64,000 bases of DNA from Methylorubrum thiocyanatum (GCA_014138645.1 JACJIB010000001.1:310001-374000); one strand, 5' to 3'. Shown: positions 1-11,349, counted from the first letter of the stretch. Notes: generated by a model from the sequence alone, not told the origin. Numbers and translations are program-made.

Positions 1-1193
<1,193 letters not shown>

Positions 1194-1204
1194 GGGCCGT
1201 GCGC

Positions 1205-1399
1205 ACCCCTCTCCCCGCACGCGGGGAGAGGGCTTCATGCCCCCGTCGGGGCATGAAGCGAGGCGGCAGCCGAGGGTGAGGGGGCTTGGCCGGATGAGCC
1301 TCATCCTGAGCCGCCCCCTCACCCTCGCTCCGGCTACGCCTCCGCTTCTTGCAGGCACAACAAGGTGCCCGCAGGCCTCTCCCCGCGTGCGGGGAGAGG
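1205..1399. repeat. Mosaic palindromic intergenic repeat
   Basis: Several perfect inverted repeats follow one another. CCCTCTCCCC at 1205-1214 pairs with 1221-1230. An 11-bp arm at 1231-1241 pairs with 1246-1256. A 15-bp arm at 1271-1285 pairs with 1313-1327 and encloses GGATGA/TCATCC. An 11-bp arm at 1376-1386 pairs with 1389-1399 and is nearly the same sequence as the first hairpin. The unit fills the gap between the convergent deoB and ettA genes. It looks like a dispersed REP/BIME-type element and may also end transcription from both sides. Confidence 0.75.
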
Positions 1400-1406
1400 G
1401 AGGCTG

Positions 1407-3059
1407 TCAGCGCGAAAACTTCTTGTACTTCAGCTTCTTCGGGATCAGCGAGTCCGTCCCGAGCCGACGCTTCTTGTCGGTCTCGTAGTCGGAGAAGTTG
1501 CCCTCGAACCACTCGACATGGCTGTCGCCCTCGAAAGCGAGGATGTGGGTCGCGATGCGGTTCAGGAACCAGCGATCGTGGCTGATGATCACCGCGCAGC
1601 CCGCGTAATCCTCCAGACCCTCTTCGAGCGCCCGCAGGGTCTCCATGTCGAGGTCGTTGGTCGGCTCGTCCAGCAGCAGGACGTTGCCGCCCTTGCGCAG
1701 GGTCGCGGCGAGGTGGACGCGGTTGCGCTCACCGCCCGAGAGCGTGCCGACCTTCTTCTGCTGGTCGCCGCCCTTGAAGGCGAAGGCCGCGCAATAGGCG
1801 CGGGAATTGATCTCGCGCTTGTTGAAATACAGGATGTCGTTGCCGCCCGAGATCTCCTGCCAGACCGTCGCGTTCGGATCGAGCGCGTCGCGGGACTGAT
1901 CGACATAGCCGAGATGCACGCTCTCGCCGATCTCGATCGCGCCGCCGTCGGGCTTCTCGGTGCCGGTGATCATCTTGAACAGGGTGGTCTTGCCGGCGCC
2001 GTTCGGGCCGATCACGCCGACGATGCCGCCCGGCGGCAGCTTGAACGAGAGATCCTCGATCAGCAGCCGGTCGCCGTAGGCCTTGTTCAGGTTCTTGAAC
2101 TCGATGACGTTCTGGCCGAGCCGCTCGGTGATCGGGATAACGATCTGCGCGGTCGCATCGACCTTCTGCTGCTGCTTGGCGACCAGTTCCTCGTAGCGCG
2201 TGATACGCGCCTTGGACTTGCTCTGGCGGGCCTTGGGCGAGGCCGAGATCCACTCCGTCTCGCGGGCGATGGCGCGCTGGCGGGCCATGTCCTCGCGGCC
2301 CTCCTGCTCCAGGCGCTTCTGCTTCTGCACCAGCCAGGAGGAGTAATTGCCCTCGTAGGGGATACCCTTGCCGCGATCGAGCTCAAGGATCCAGCTCGTG
2401 ACGTTGTCGAGGAAGTAGCGGTCGTGGGTCACGATCAGGATCGCGCCCGGATATTGCCGCAGGTGCCCTTCGAGCCAGTTCACGGTCTCGGCGTCGAGGT
2501 GGTTGGTCGGCTCGTCGAGGAGCAGCAGTTCCGGCTCCCACAGCAGCAGCTTGCAGAGCGCCACGCGGCGGCGCTCGCCGCCCGACAGGGTGGCGACCGG
2601 CTGTTCGTCGCTCGGGCAGCCCAATGCTTCCATCGCCTGATCGACCTTCGAATCGAGCTCCCAGAGGTTCTGCGCCTCGATCTGGTCCTGGAGGGCGGTC
2701 ATCTCGTCCGCCGTCTCCTCGGAGTAGTTCATGGCGAGTTCGTTATAGCGGTCGAGCAGAGCCTGCTTCTCGGCCACGCCCTCCATGACGTTCTCGCGCA
2801 CCGACTTGTTCGGATCGAGCTGCGGCTCCTGCGGCAGGTAGCCGACACGCGCTCCTTGAGCGACGAAGCCCTCGCCGGTCCAGTCCTTGTCGATCCCGGC
2901 CATGATCTTGAGCAGCGTCGATTTGCCGGCGCCGTTGATGCCGAGCACGCCGATCTTGGCGTCGGGGTAGAAGGACAGGTTGACGTTATCGAGGACCTTC
3001 TTGCCCCCGACATAGGTCTTGGTCAGACCCCGCATGTGATAGATGAATTCGCGGGCCAT
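1407..3059 (-). CDS. ettA: ABC-F translational throttle ATPase
   Basis: A 550-aa soluble ABC-F protein with two ATPase domains and no membrane segments. It is predicted to act on the ribosome E site and couple translation to energy state. Walker A motifs are GINGAGKST (domain 1) and GPNGAGKTT (domain 2). Both domains carry LSGGE signatures and LLLDEPTN Walker B motifs. The linker is charged and rich in Arg, Lys and Gln. The start was placed at ATG 3059 because the protein then begins [16 protein letters not shown], as in EttA. The open frame upstream of this point has unrelated composition. Length matches the roughly 555-aa EttA family. Confidence 0.95.
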   Translation of the reverse strand: MAREFIYHMRGLTKTYVGGKKVLDNVNLSFYPDAKIGVLGINGAGKSTLLKIMAGIDKDWTGEGFVAQGARVGYLPQEPQLDPNKSVRENVMEGVAEKQALLDRYNELAMNYSEETADEMTALQDQIEAQNLWELDSKVDQAMEALGCPSDEQPVATLSGGERRRVALCKLLLWEPELLLLDEPTNHLDAETVNWLEGHLRQYPGAILIVTHDRYFLDNVTSWILELDRGKGIPYEGNYSSWLVQKQKRLEQEGREDMARQRAIARETEWISASPKARQSKSKARITRYEELVAKQQQKVDATAQIVIPITERLGQNVIEFKNLNKAYGDRLLIEDLSFKLPPGGIVGVIGPNGAGKTTLFKMITGTEKPDGGAIEIGESVHLGYVDQSRDALDPNATVWQEISGGNDILYFNKREINSRAYCAAFAFKGGDQQKKVGTLSGGERNRVHLAATLRKGGNVLLLDEPTNDLDMETLRALEEGLEDYAGCAVIISHDRWFLNRIATHILAFEGDSHVEWFEGNFSDYETDKKRRLGTDSLIPKKLKYKKFSR

Positions 3060-3294
3060 GTGCGTTCGTCCTGCGTGAAGCGTGGAAGCCGGTCGGGCCG
3101 GCGGTCGCGGATGCGTGGCCTCTCGCGCGTGGCTGGCCGGATCGAGCGACGGGCTCGAGCCGTGCCACGCGGGGCGCCGTCCGCCTGCGGTTAAAGAATT
3201 TGCCTGTCCGACTATCAGGGCCGCCCGGCAGGGGCAAGGCGAGGGCCGGGCGGGCGAGGGTCGGATCCCGACCCTGATATGAGAACGGCGCCGC

Positions 3295-3582
3295 TCAAGC
3301 GAAAGGGTTGCGCACCGGCTCCGACGCCTCCGGCTCGTCGGGCACGGCGTCGGGCAGATCCTCGGCTTCGAGGGTGGCGACCACCGCATCGAGCAGCGTC
3401 TTCAGCGCCCGCGCCCGCGTCAGGCCGGCCCGGTCGCGGGTGAGGTCGAGGCTGCCGTGGAGCGCGATGCACCGCGTGCCGTTCTCGATGGAGAAGCCGG
3501 CGAAGGTCTGCACGCCCGCATCCTCGGCGAAGGGACGGAAGGGCAGGGAATCGGCCGGTGTGTGGGCTTTGCGGCGCGGCAT
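3295..3582 (-). CDS. Small conserved hypothetical protein
   Basis: A 95-aa soluble protein with no signal peptide or membrane segment. It starts [16 protein letters not shown] central stretch ([20 protein letters not shown]) looks like a short beta hairpin. An alpha-helical part follows ([18 protein letters not shown]), and the tail is acidic and rich in Pro. No family is recognised. The ATG at 3582 sits 26 nt after the end of the upstream endonuclease gene on the same strand, so the two may be co-transcribed. It could be a small DNA-associated or regulatory protein, but nothing in the sequence decides this. Confidence 0.6.
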   Translation of the reverse strand: MPRRKAHTPADSLPFRPFAEDAGVQTFAGFSIENGTRCIALHGSLDLTRDRAGLTRARALKTLLDAVVATLEAEDLPDAVPDEPEASEPVRNPFA

Positions 3583-3608
3583 TCGGGGCCCCTGTCTCGG
3601 AAGATCGT

Positions 3609-4484
3609 TCAGAAGATCGCGCGCATCAACTCGCGCCAGAGCCGCCGTAGGATGTCGACGGCGAGTTGCTTCAGGAAGTCTGCGAAGGATTCCTGGCGAT
3701 CCCGGGAAAATTCGTGAGGCTCGGGCAGGGACATCGCCTTGGCCTTGGCCGCCTCCGGCAGCGCCGGGAACACGTCGAGCCCGGTCCGGTCGCGCAGGGC
3801 CGCGAGCGAGACCGCGTGCCACTCGGCCCCCGACGCGTTCGCCACGAGATAGGCGCCCGCCTCGCCGGTGCGCGGGTCGTAGATCGCTTTGAAGAGCTGG
3901 GTCGGCACCAGCACCCGCCCCTTGATCGCGCCGACCGAGCGGCCCTCGAAGATCGGCCCGGTCACGACGAAGAGTTCGCCGCGCTCGGTGGCGAGCCGGC
4001 GCACGCTCTCCTCGATCGCCGCCCACAGCCCGCGGTTCACTGCCCGGTTCTGAGGCACGATGTTGGCGAGGCTGAACGATTCGGCTTGGGCGGTCGCGCT
4101 CGGCATGTCGCCGGCGGGCGCGAGATGGCCGCGGTCGTAGCCGCTGCGGACATAGTCGGCGAGGCTCGCGCGGTCGTCCTCAGGCAGGCGATCCTCGTCG
4201 TGGAAGGCGTCGGCGCGCTCGACCCGGCGGGCGGCGGACACGCTCCGGCGCGTCAGGCGCTCCGCGGCGTAGAGCGGCGTGCGCGACGCACCCGAATGCA
4301 GCACGGCGAAGGCCTCGAAGCAGAGCGGGACGGCTCTGTCCGCGAGCTTCGGGTTGACGAGAACCGGTGCCTGGCCTTCCGCGAACAGGGTGGGGCAGGC
4401 GGGCGCGTCCTGAAGGGCCTGGGACGTCCCCGTCTGGGCGACGCAGAGGAACAGGAGGGCGGGAAGGACGGGGCGCAGCGCCAT
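3609..4484 (-). CDS. Secreted DNA/RNA non-specific endonuclease
   Basis: A 291-aa protein of the beta-beta-alpha metal (NucA/EndoG-like) nuclease family that cleaves DNA and RNA. An N-terminal signal peptide (MALRPVLPALLFLCVAQTG) predicts export. The catalytic signature is DRGHLAPAGDM, with His as general base. The metal-binding Asn falls in FSLANIVPQNRAVNRG, about 25 residues later. LFVVTGPIFEG is a further family block. Next to it on the same strand are a tiny secreted protein upstream and a small hypothetical downstream. Likely roles are nutrient scavenging or degradation of extracellular DNA. No immunity gene is evident, which fits an exported enzyme. Confidence 0.88.
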   Translation of the reverse strand: MALRPVLPALLFLCVAQTGTSQALQDAPACPTLFAEGQAPVLVNPKLADRAVPLCFEAFAVLHSGASRTPLYAAERLTRRSVSAARRVERADAFHDEDRLPEDDRASLADYVRSGYDRGHLAPAGDMPSATAQAESFSLANIVPQNRAVNRGLWAAIEESVRRLATERGELFVVTGPIFEGRSVGAIKGRVLVPTQLFKAIYDPRTGEAGAYLVANASGAEWHAVSLAALRDRTGLDVFPALPEAAKAKAMSLPEPHEFSRDRQESFADFLKQLAVDILRRLWRELMRAIF

Positions 4485-4491
4485 CGCCGGT

Positions 4492-4746
4492 TCAATAGCA
4501 GACCCGGACGCGGCGGGGCCCGGACGGCGTCTCGCGCCAGCGGAAGCCGCAGGGACGTCCGAGCGGGTCGATCAGCGGGCGGATGTCGCGGTCCGGCGGT
4601 CCCGGCGGGCGTCGGCAGCGGACGTCGTCGAGGCAGGCCGCCGCTCGGGGGCGGACCTGTCCGGCATCCGCCGCCTGCGCCGCGCCTCCCGCGATCAGGG
4701 CGAGCGTCAGCGCGGCCATGATCGGTGTCGTTGCGGCGAAAGGCAT
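4492..4746 (-). CDS. Small secreted hypothetical protein
   Basis: An 84-aa protein with a clear signal peptide (about residues 1-25, cleavage after AAQAA). The mature part is basic, rich in Arg and Pro, and has four cysteines that could form two disulfides. No family is recognised. It ends 7 nt before the downstream endonuclease gene on the same strand, so the two are probably one transcript. Partnership with the nuclease is suggested only by position. Confidence 0.55.
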   Translation of the reverse strand: MPFAATTPIMAALTLALIAGGAAQAADAGQVRPRAAACLDDVRCRRPPGPPDRDIRPLIDPLGRPCGFRWRETPSGPRRVRVCY

Positions 4747-5056
4747 CGGCGGGCAGCCTCGGGGCGGGCGAGATGTTGATCAACGCAGCCTTCATCCATA
4801 ATTGAGGGCGCGTCACGCGTGAAATGGCGGGACTGCCTTAACTCTGAAGGCAGACCAGGGGATCGAATCCACTGAAACGCTCGCCGCTGTTGCAGCGATA
4901 TCATGGTATCCCGTGACCGATTCGCGCTAGAAAGATCGTTCATACGTCCCGGGGCGAGTGGTTTCCGGGAGGCGGGCGAAGTCCGAAGACGCGGCTGCGT
5001 TCGAATATGCGGCCCTCAGAGAACCGCCCCGCCGACGGGAACGCATTGAGAGACGG
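4747..5056. promoter_or_regulatory. Divergent intergenic region before dxs
   Basis: About 310 bases without a convincing gene, separating the minus-strand secreted-protein genes from dxs. It contains a perfect 10-bp palindrome TCACGCGTGA at 4813-4822 and a small hairpin, TGCCTT/AAGGCA, at 4834-4852. The stretch 4880-4950 is less GC-rich than its surroundings and could carry the dxs promoter. An in-frame GTG at 4958 could extend dxs upstream, but the extra residues are not Dxs-like. Confidence 0.4.
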
Positions 5057-7039
5057 GTGAAGGCTTTGGCACTAGCGGACACGACGATCCTCGAGGGTCT
5101 TGAGACGCCGGATCGTCTCCGGCTTCTGCCGGAGAGCGAGCTGCAGCGGGTCGCCGACGCGGTGCGCGCCGAGATGATCGACGCCGTGTCGATCACCGGC
5201 GGCCATCTCGGCTCGGGGCTCGGCGTGGTCGAGCTCACGGTGGCGCTCCACCACGTCTTCGACACCCCCGACGACCGCATCGTCTGGGACGTCGGCCACC
5301 AGTGCTACCCGCACAAGATCCTCACCGGCCGCCGCGACCGCATCCGCACACTGCGTCAGGGCGGCGGCCTGTCCGGCTTCACCAAGCGCTCGGAGAGCCC
5401 GTACGACCCCTTCGGCGCGGCCCACTCCTCGACCTCGATCTCCGCCGCGCTCGGCATGGCGGTCGCCCGCGACCTCGACGATGCCGAGGCCAAGGCGAAG
5501 GGCGAGGCGCAGCCCAAGCGCCGCAACATGATCGCGGTGATCGGCGACGGCTCGATGTCGGCGGGCATGGCCTACGAGGCCATGAACAATGCCGGCGCGC
5601 TGCATTCGCGCCTGATCGTCATCCTCAACGACAACGACATGTCGATCGCGCCCCCCGTCGGCGCCATGTCGGCCTATCTCGCGCGGCTGGCCTCCGGCGG
5701 CACCTACCGGAGCTTACGCGAGACCGCCAAGCAACTCGGCAAGCTGCTGCCGAAGGCGCTTTACCAGCGCGCGGCGGCGGCCGAGGAATATGCCCGCTCG
5801 CTGATCGTCGGCGGCGGCACGATGTTCGAGGAGATGGGCTTCCACTATGTGGGGCCGGTCGACGGGCACAACCTCGACCACCTGCTGCCGGTCCTCAAGA
5901 ACGTGCGCGACTCGGACCAGGGTCCGATCCTGCTCCACGTGGTGACGCAGAAGGGCAAGGGCTACGCCCCGGCGGAGGCCTCGGCCGACCGCTACCACGG
6001 CGTGGTCAAGTTCGACGTGGTCTCAGGCGTGCAGGCCAAGGCCAAGGCGAACGCCCCGGCCTATACGCGGGTGTTCGGCGAGAGCCTGATCAAGGCGGCC
6101 GATGCCGATCCGAAGGTGGTGGCGATCACCGCGGCCATGCCCGGCGGCACCGGCATCGACCTGTTCGGCAAGGCGCATCCGGACAAGACCTTCGACGTCG
6201 GCATCGCCGAGCAGCACGCGGTGACCTTCGCCGGCGGTCTGGCGACCGAGGGCTACAAGCCGTTCGTGGCGATCTACTCGACCTTCCTGCAGCGGGCCTA
6301 CGATCAGGTCGTGCACGACGTGGCCTTGCAGAACTTAGCCGTGCGGTTCTGCCTCGACCGGGCCGGTCTGGTGGGGGCGGACGGGGCGACCCATGCGGGC
6401 GCGTTCGATCTGGCCTATCTCTGCTGCCTGCCGAACATGACGGTGATGGCGGCCGCCGACGAGGCCGAGCTGGTGCACATGGTGGCGACCGCGCATGCGC
6501 ATGACTCGGGGCCGATCGCCCTGCGCTATCCGCGCGGCGAGGGGGTCGGCGTCGAGCTGCCGGAAAAGGGCGAGCCGCTGGCCATCGGCCGCGGGCGTGT
6601 GGTGCGCCGTCCGGAAGGGGCGCGGGTGGCGCTGCTGTCGCTGGGCACGCGCCTGTCGGAGGCGCTGAAGGCGGCCGACGCGCTGGAGGCGGAGGGCGTT
6701 GCGGTGAGCGTGGCGGATGCCCGTTTTGCCAAGCCGCTGGACGCCGAGCTGATCGTGGATCTGGCCAACAGCCACGAGGTTCTGGTGACGGTGGAGGAAG
6801 GCTCGGTCGGCGGCTTCGGCGCGATGGTGCTGCACCTTCTGTCGGAGCGGGGCGTTCTGGATGCGGGCCGGGTCCGGGTGCGGACGCTGACGCTGCCGGA
6901 CGTCTACCAGGACCACGACAAGCCGGAGAAGATGTACGCCGAGGCCGGTCTCGACGCCGAGGGCATCCTCAAGGCCGTCCGCGCCGCCCTGCCGGACCAG
7001 AAGAAGGGCAGCCGGACCGGACGCCTGCGTCTGGCCTGA
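5057..7039 (+). CDS. dxs: 1-deoxy-D-xylulose-5-phosphate synthase
   Basis: First enzyme of the MEP isoprenoid pathway. It condenses pyruvate and glyceraldehyde 3-phosphate using thiamine diphosphate. The thiamine motif is [18 protein letters not shown]. The transketolase-like blocks [30 protein letters not shown] and [16 protein letters not shown] are all present. The start chosen is GTG 5057 (660 aa), preceded by GAGAG six bases upstream. TTG 5066 and GTG 4958 are alternatives. It lies 232 bp before the hopanoid operon on the same strand, so the precursor-supply step is next to the main triterpenoid consumer. Confidence 0.95.
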   Translation: MKALALADTTILEGLETPDRLRLLPESELQRVADAVRAEMIDAVSITGGHLGSGLGVVELTVALHHVFDTPDDRIVWDVGHQCYPHKILTGRRDRIRTLRQGGGLSGFTKRSESPYDPFGAAHSSTSISAALGMAVARDLDDAEAKAKGEAQPKRRNMIAVIGDGSMSAGMAYEAMNNAGALHSRLIVILNDNDMSIAPPVGAMSAYLARLASGGTYRSLRETAKQLGKLLPKALYQRAAAAEEYARSLIVGGGTMFEEMGFHYVGPVDGHNLDHLLPVLKNVRDSDQGPILLHVVTQKGKGYAPAEASADRYHGVVKFDVVSGVQAKAKANAPAYTRVFGESLIKAADADPKVVAITAAMPGGTGIDLFGKAHPDKTFDVGIAEQHAVTFAGGLATEGYKPFVAIYSTFLQRAYDQVVHDVALQNLAVRFCLDRAGLVGADGATHAGAFDLAYLCCLPNMTVMAAADEAELVHMVATAHAHDSGPIALRYPRGEGVGVELPEKGEPLAIGRGRVVRRPEGARVALLSLGTRLSEALKAADALEAEGVAVSVADARFAKPLDAELIVDLANSHEVLVTVEEGSVGGFGAMVLHLLSERGVLDAGRVRVRTLTLPDVYQDHDKPEKMYAEAGLDAEGILKAVRAALPDQKKGSRTGRLRLA

Positions 7040-7123
7040 GGTTCAGGCGCGCGACTGCCATCGCTCGAAGCGTGAGCCAAGGCCGCGGAGGCGGCCGTCG
7101 GCGCCTGAGGCGGAGTAAGGACG

Positions 7124-7144
7124 CGCGGTGCTTGCCGCACCGCG
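7124..7144. other. Hairpin between dxs and hpnA
   Basis: Perfect 8-bp arms CGCGGTGC and GCACCGCG with a 5-base loop. No T-run follows, so this is at best a weak or Rho-assisted terminator. A second small hairpin, ACCCGA/TCGGGT, lies at 7175-7188. Confidence 0.35.
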
Positions 7145-7271
7145 TCATCGATGAGACAAGCGCCGCGCCGTTCGACCCGAGATCGGGTGCGTTGATGGGG
7201 CGGCGTTTCCGCGCGTCTGCGCCGCTCCCGCGGTTGGCAGGCGAGGCCGTTGCGACAACCACGCGAGCGCG

Positions 7272-8297
7272 ATGACAGAGCCGAGCCAAAGCGGCCCGTT
7301 CCCGGCGGGACCGGTGCTGATCACCGGTGCCAGCGGCTTCCTCGGGGCCGCCCTGGTCGACGTTTTCCGCGCGGCCGGATTCACCGTGCGCATCACGGTC
7401 CGCGCCTCCTCGCCGCGCACCAACCTGACGTGGCCCGATGTCGAGATCGTCGAGGCCGACATGCGCGATCGGGCGGCGGTGGCGAGCGCCATGCGCGGCC
7501 AGCGCTACCTCGTCCACGCCGCGGCCGATTACCGGCTCTGGGCGCCGGACATGGAGGAGATCGTCCGCACCAACCGCGACGGCACCCGCATCCTGATGGA
7601 AGAGGCGCTGAAGGCCGGCGTCGAGCGGATCGTCTACACGTCGAGCGTCGCCACCATCAAACCGCATGCCGACGGCACCCCCGCCGACGAGACCCGGCCG
7701 CTCACGCCGGAGACCGCCATCGGCGCCTACAAGCGCAGCAAGGTCGTGGCCGAGCGCGTCGTCGACGAGATGGTGACCCGTGACGGCCTGCCCGCCGTCA
7801 TCGTGAACCCGTCGACGCCGATCGGCCCCCGCGACGTCAAGCCGACGCCGACCGGCCGCATCATCCTCGACGCGGCGCAGGGCAAGATCCCGGCCTTCGT
7901 CGATACCGGCCTCAACCTCGCCCATGTCGACGACGTGGCCGCCGGCCACCTGCTGGCCCTGCGCAAGGGCCGGATCGGCGAGCACTACATCCTCGGCGGC
8001 GAGGACGTGATGCTGGCGACGATGCTCGCCGACATCGCAGGAATCGTCGGCCGCAAGGCGCCGACGACGCGGCTGCCCTACGCCGTGATCTACCCGATCG
8101 CCTTCGTCTCCGAGCAGATCGCGCGGGTGACCGGCAAGGCGCCGCTCGCCACCATCGACGGCGTGCGCATGTCGAAGTACCGGATGTTCTTCTCCGACGC
8201 CAAGGCCCGGGCGGAACTCGGCTATTCCGCGCGTCCCTATCGCCAGGGTCTGGAGGATGCCATCGCGTGGTTCCGACAGGCGGGGTACATGAAATGA
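7272..8297 (+). CDS. hpnA: Hopanoid-associated sugar epimerase HpnA
   Basis: A 341-aa extended SDR-type NAD(P)-dependent epimerase/dehydratase found in hopanoid clusters and thought to act on the sugar side chain of bacteriohopanepolyols. The Rossmann motif is TGASGFLGAALV near residue 18. The catalytic Ser block is VYTSSVATIK and the YxxxK pair falls in AYKRSK. The fold covers the whole length with no extra domain. First gene of the operon; its stop overlaps the hpnC start as ATGA. The gap from dxs is 232 bp, so it may have its own promoter. Confidence 0.93.
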   Translation: MTEPSQSGPFPAGPVLITGASGFLGAALVDVFRAAGFTVRITVRASSPRTNLTWPDVEIVEADMRDRAAVASAMRGQRYLVHAAADYRLWAPDMEEIVRTNRDGTRILMEEALKAGVERIVYTSSVATIKPHADGTPADETRPLTPETAIGAYKRSKVVAERVVDEMVTRDGLPAVIVNPSTPIGPRDVKPTPTGRIILDAAQGKIPAFVDTGLNLAHVDDVAAGHLLALRKGRIGEHYILGGEDVMLATMLADIAGIVGRKAPTTRLPYAVIYPIAFVSEQIARVTGKAPLATIDGVRMSKYRMFFSDAKARAELGYSARPYRQGLEDAIAWFRQAGYMK

Positions 8298-9193
8298 GCG
8301 CCGCGCTTCAGACCGCCACCGATGCCCGCACCGGCAAGGGCCAGCACGACGAGAACTTTCCCGTCGCCTCGCACCTGATTCACCCGCGCAACCGCGGCGC
8401 GATCCTCGCCTTCTACAACTATGTGCGGGCGGGCGACGACGTCGCCGACCACACCGGGCTCTCGCCCGAGCGCAAGATCGAGATGCTCGACGCGCTCGCC
8501 GACGCGCTCACCGGCAAGGGCGGCTCCGACCCGTCCGTCGAGCCGCTCAAGCGCGAGCTCGCGGCCCACAATCAGCCGCCGACTCATGCCCTCGAATTGC
8601 TCGATGCCTTCCGCATGGACGCGCGCAAGTCCCGCTATGCGGATTGGGACGAGCTGATCCACTATTGCCGCTACTCGGCGATGCCGGTCGGGCGCTTCGT
8701 CCTCGACGTGCACGGCGAGGATCCGGCGCGGGTCTATCCGACCTCGGACGCGATCTGCGCCGCGTTGCAGGTGCTCAACCACCTCCAGGATTGCGGCAAG
8801 GATTTCCGCAATCTCGACCGCGTCTACATCCCCCTCGACGTGATGGGTAAGCACGGCGCCGACGTCGCGATGCTGGGGGCGGACAAGGCGACGCCCGAAC
8901 TGCGTGCCGTGATCCGCGAACTCGCCGAGCGCACCCTGGTGCTCTTGGAGGAAGGCGCGCCGCTGCCGAACCGGATCGACGATTTCCGCCTCAGCCTGGA
9001 GATCGCCGCGATCCATCGGCTGGCCGTCGTCCTGACCAAGGGCCTGCTGACCCGCGATCCGCTGTCGGAGAAGGTCCATCACGGCAAGGCCGCCTTCGCG
9101 CTCACCGCGCTCGGCGGCATCGCCGCCACCCTGGTGCGCCGGCCGTTCCGGTCGCGTGCGCCCCGTCCCGCCGCTGCCGGAGCCGGCCGATGA
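8294..9193 (+). CDS. hpnC: Hydroxysqualene synthase HpnC
   Basis: A 299-aa squalene/phytoene-synthase-fold enzyme. In the HpnCDE route it converts presqualene diphosphate to hydroxysqualene. The first Asp-rich site is AGDDVADH. The second is LQDCGKDFRNLD, followed by RVYIP. The start is the ATG at 8294, which overlaps the hpnA stop. A possible longer frame begins at 8267 but adds only unlikely residues. The 3' end overlaps hpnD by ATGA, indicating translational coupling. The C-terminus ends in an Arg- and Pro-rich tail. Confidence 0.93.
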   Translation: MSAALQTATDARTGKGQHDENFPVASHLIHPRNRGAILAFYNYVRAGDDVADHTGLSPERKIEMLDALADALTGKGGSDPSVEPLKRELAAHNQPPTHALELLDAFRMDARKSRYADWDELIHYCRYSAMPVGRFVLDVHGEDPARVYPTSDAICAALQVLNHLQDCGKDFRNLDRVYIPLDVMGKHGADVAMLGADKATPELRAVIRELAERTLVLLEEGAPLPNRIDDFRLSLEIAAIHRLAVVLTKGLLTRDPLSEKVHHGKAAFALTALGGIAATLVRRPFRSRAPRPAAAGAGR

Positions 9194-10041
9194 GCGCCAC
9201 CGCTAGCCCGATGCCGGGCGAGACCCGAGAGGCACCCGCCCTGCCGGCCGCCGGCTCGTCCTTCTACACGGCGATGCGCCTGCTCCCGAAGGAGCGGCGC
9301 GAGGCGATGTACGCCGTCTACGCCTTCTGCCGCTCCGTTGACGACGTCGCCGATGACGGCGGCGCGCGGGAGGTCCGCGCCGCCGAACTCGACCGCTGGC
9401 GCGCCGATATCGACGCGCTCTATGCCGGCAATCCGCCGCCGCGGGTGAAGCCGCTCGAAGAGCCGATGCGCCGGTTCGGGCTCAAGCGCGAGGACTTCCA
9501 GGCGGTCATCGACGGCATGGCGATGGACGCCGAGGAGGACATCGTCGCCCCCTCGGAGGCCAAGCTCGATCTCTACTGCGACCGGGTCGCGAGCGCCGTC
9601 GGGCGGCTGTCGGTGCGCATCTTCGGCATGCCGGAGGGGGACGGGATCCGGCTGGCATGGCACCAGGGCCGGGCGCTGCAGCTCACCAACATCCTGCGCG
9701 ACATCGACGAGGACGCGGAGCGCGGGCGCCTCTACCTGCCGATGGAGAAGTTCCACAAGATCGGGCTGATGAACCCGACGCCGGAGACGGCCCTGGCGCA
9801 TCCGCGCCTCGGCGAGGTCTGCCGGGCGGTCGCGGCGGAAGCGGAGGAGCATTACCGCCAGACCTGGGCCATCATCGAGCGCAGCCCGCGGCAGGCTACC
9901 AAGGCCGCCCGCCTGATGGCGGCGGCCTACCGGCTCTACCTCGACGCCGTGGTCAAGCGCGGCTGGGCGGCCCCGCGGGCGCGGGTGAAGCCCGGAAAGC
10001 TCTCCCTCCTCCGCGTCGCCCTGCGCCACGGGATTTTCTGA
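9190..10041 (+). CDS. hpnD: Presqualene diphosphate synthase HpnD
   Basis: A 283-aa squalene/phytoene-synthase family enzyme that joins two farnesyl diphosphates into presqualene diphosphate. Signatures are FYTAMRLLPKERREAMYAVY near the N-terminus, the first Asp motif SVDDVADDGG, and the second block NILRDIDEDAERGRLYLP. Length is usual for the family. It is coupled to hpnC by a 4-base overlap, and a single base separates its stop from hpnE. Confidence 0.94.
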   Translation: MSATASPMPGETREAPALPAAGSSFYTAMRLLPKERREAMYAVYAFCRSVDDVADDGGAREVRAAELDRWRADIDALYAGNPPPRVKPLEEPMRRFGLKREDFQAVIDGMAMDAEEDIVAPSEAKLDLYCDRVASAVGRLSVRIFGMPEGDGIRLAWHQGRALQLTNILRDIDEDAERGRLYLPMEKFHKIGLMNPTPETALAHPRLGEVCRAVAAEAEEHYRQTWAIIERSPRQATKAARLMAAAYRLYLDAVVKRGWAAPRARVKPGKLSLLRVALRHGIF

Positions 10042-10042
10042 A

Positions 10043-11344
10043 ATGTCGGGAACGGTTCACGTCGTCGGCGCCGGGCTCGCCGGCCTCTCGGCCGCCGCCT
10101 CGCTGGCGGATGCGGGTCAGCACGTCGTGCTGCATGAGGCCGCCAAGCAGGCGGGGGGGCGCTGCCGCTCCTATTTCGACCCCTCGCTCGGCCTGACCAT
10201 CGACAACGGCAACCACCTGCTCCTGTCGGGCAACCGCTCGTCCCTCGACTTCCTGCGGCTGATCGGGGCGCCGGACGACGCCCTGACCGGCCCCGACGAG
10301 GCGGCCTTCCCCTTCGCCGACCTTCGCACCGGCGAGCGCTGGACCCTGCGCCCGAACGAGGGCCGCCTGCCGTGGTGGGTGCTGCGGGCGGGACGCCGCG
10401 TGCCGGGCACCCGCGCGCGGGACTATCTCGCGCCGGTCTCCCTCATGATGGCGGCCTCGGGCAACAAGCCGGGCCAGAGCGGCACGATCGGCGAAAAGAT
10501 GTCCTGCGAGGGGCCGCTCTACGAGCGGCTCTGGCATCCGGTCCTGCTCGCCTCCCTCAACACCGATCCGCGCGAGAGCGATGTCGGGCTCGCCGCCACC
10601 ATCCTGCGCGAGACGCTCGGGGCGGGCGGGCGGGCCTGCCGTCCGCTCATCGCGGTCGAGGGCCTGTCCACCGCCTTCGTCGATCCGGCCCTGCGCTTCC
10701 TCGCGGAGCGCGGCGCCGAGATCCGCTACGGCCGGCGCCTGCGGGCGCTGACCCTCTCGCAGGGCCGGATCGAGCGCCTCGACTTCACCGACGAGCCGGT
10801 CGCGGTCGGCCCCGACGACGCAGTCGTCCTGGCCTTGCCGCCGTGGGTCACCTCCGAACTCCTGCCCGGAACCCCCGCGCCGCAGGAATTCCGCTCGATC
10901 GTCAACGCGCATTTCGCCGTGCGTCCGCCGGAGGGGGCGCCGCTGATCCTCGGCGTCGTCGGCGGCCTGACCGAATGGCTGTTCGCCTATCCGGATCGCT
11001 TTTCAGTCACCATCAGCGGAGCCGACCGCCTGTTGGAGGACGGCCGCGAGGATCTTGCGCGCCGGATCTGGGTTGAGATCGCGGAACTCAACGGACTTGC
11101 ACGCGAATTGCCTAGCTGGCAGATCGTCAAGGAGAAGCGGGCGACCTTCGCGGCGACGCCCGCGGAAGCCGCGCGCCGCCCCGGCGCTGCGACGCGCTAC
11201 CGGAATCTGGTTCTGGCCGGCGATTGGACCGAGACAGGTCTGCCCTCGACCATCGAGGGCGCGATCCGTTCCGGGACGAACGCCGCGCAAGCCCTGTTCC
11301 GCACAGGGATGTGCGGACGGGCACAGGCACAGGGAGTCGCTTGA
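10043..11344 (+). CDS. hpnE: Hydroxysqualene dehydroxylase HpnE
   Basis: A 433-aa FAD-dependent amine-oxidase-fold protein that reduces hydroxysqualene to squalene. The dinucleotide-binding motif is VVGAGLAGLSAAASL at the N-terminus, followed by an Arg pair (GGRCRSY) typical of phytoene-desaturase-like flavoproteins. The C-terminal FAD block is LVLAGDWTETGLPSTIEGAI. With hpnC and hpnD this completes the three-step squalene route that replaces a single squalene synthase. Its stop lies just before the shc start, where a TTG could even overlap it. Confidence 0.93.
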   Translation: MSGTVHVVGAGLAGLSAAASLADAGQHVVLHEAAKQAGGRCRSYFDPSLGLTIDNGNHLLLSGNRSSLDFLRLIGAPDDALTGPDEAAFPFADLRTGERWTLRPNEGRLPWWVLRAGRRVPGTRARDYLAPVSLMMAASGNKPGQSGTIGEKMSCEGPLYERLWHPVLLASLNTDPRESDVGLAATILRETLGAGGRACRPLIAVEGLSTAFVDPALRFLAERGAEIRYGRRLRALTLSQGRIERLDFTDEPVAVGPDDAVVLALPPWVTSELLPGTPAPQEFRSIVNAHFAVRPPEGAPLILGVVGGLTEWLFAYPDRFSVTISGADRLLEDGREDLARRIWVEIAELNGLARELPSWQIVKEKRATFAATPAEAARRPGAATRYRNLVLAGDWTETGLPSTIEGAIRSGTNAAQALFRTGMCGRAQAQGVA

Positions 11345-11349
11345 ACGAT

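Noticed and set aside
1365..3194. A 609-codon plus-strand frame opposite ettA
   Set aside because: Mirror frame caused by codon bias; the composition is Leu/Val/Asp repeats without motifs, and ettA on the other strand is unmistakable.
4795..4900. A tRNA-like segment upstream of dxs (GGATCGAATCC stretch)
   Set aside because: No acceptor stem or anticodon arm can be formed on either strand.
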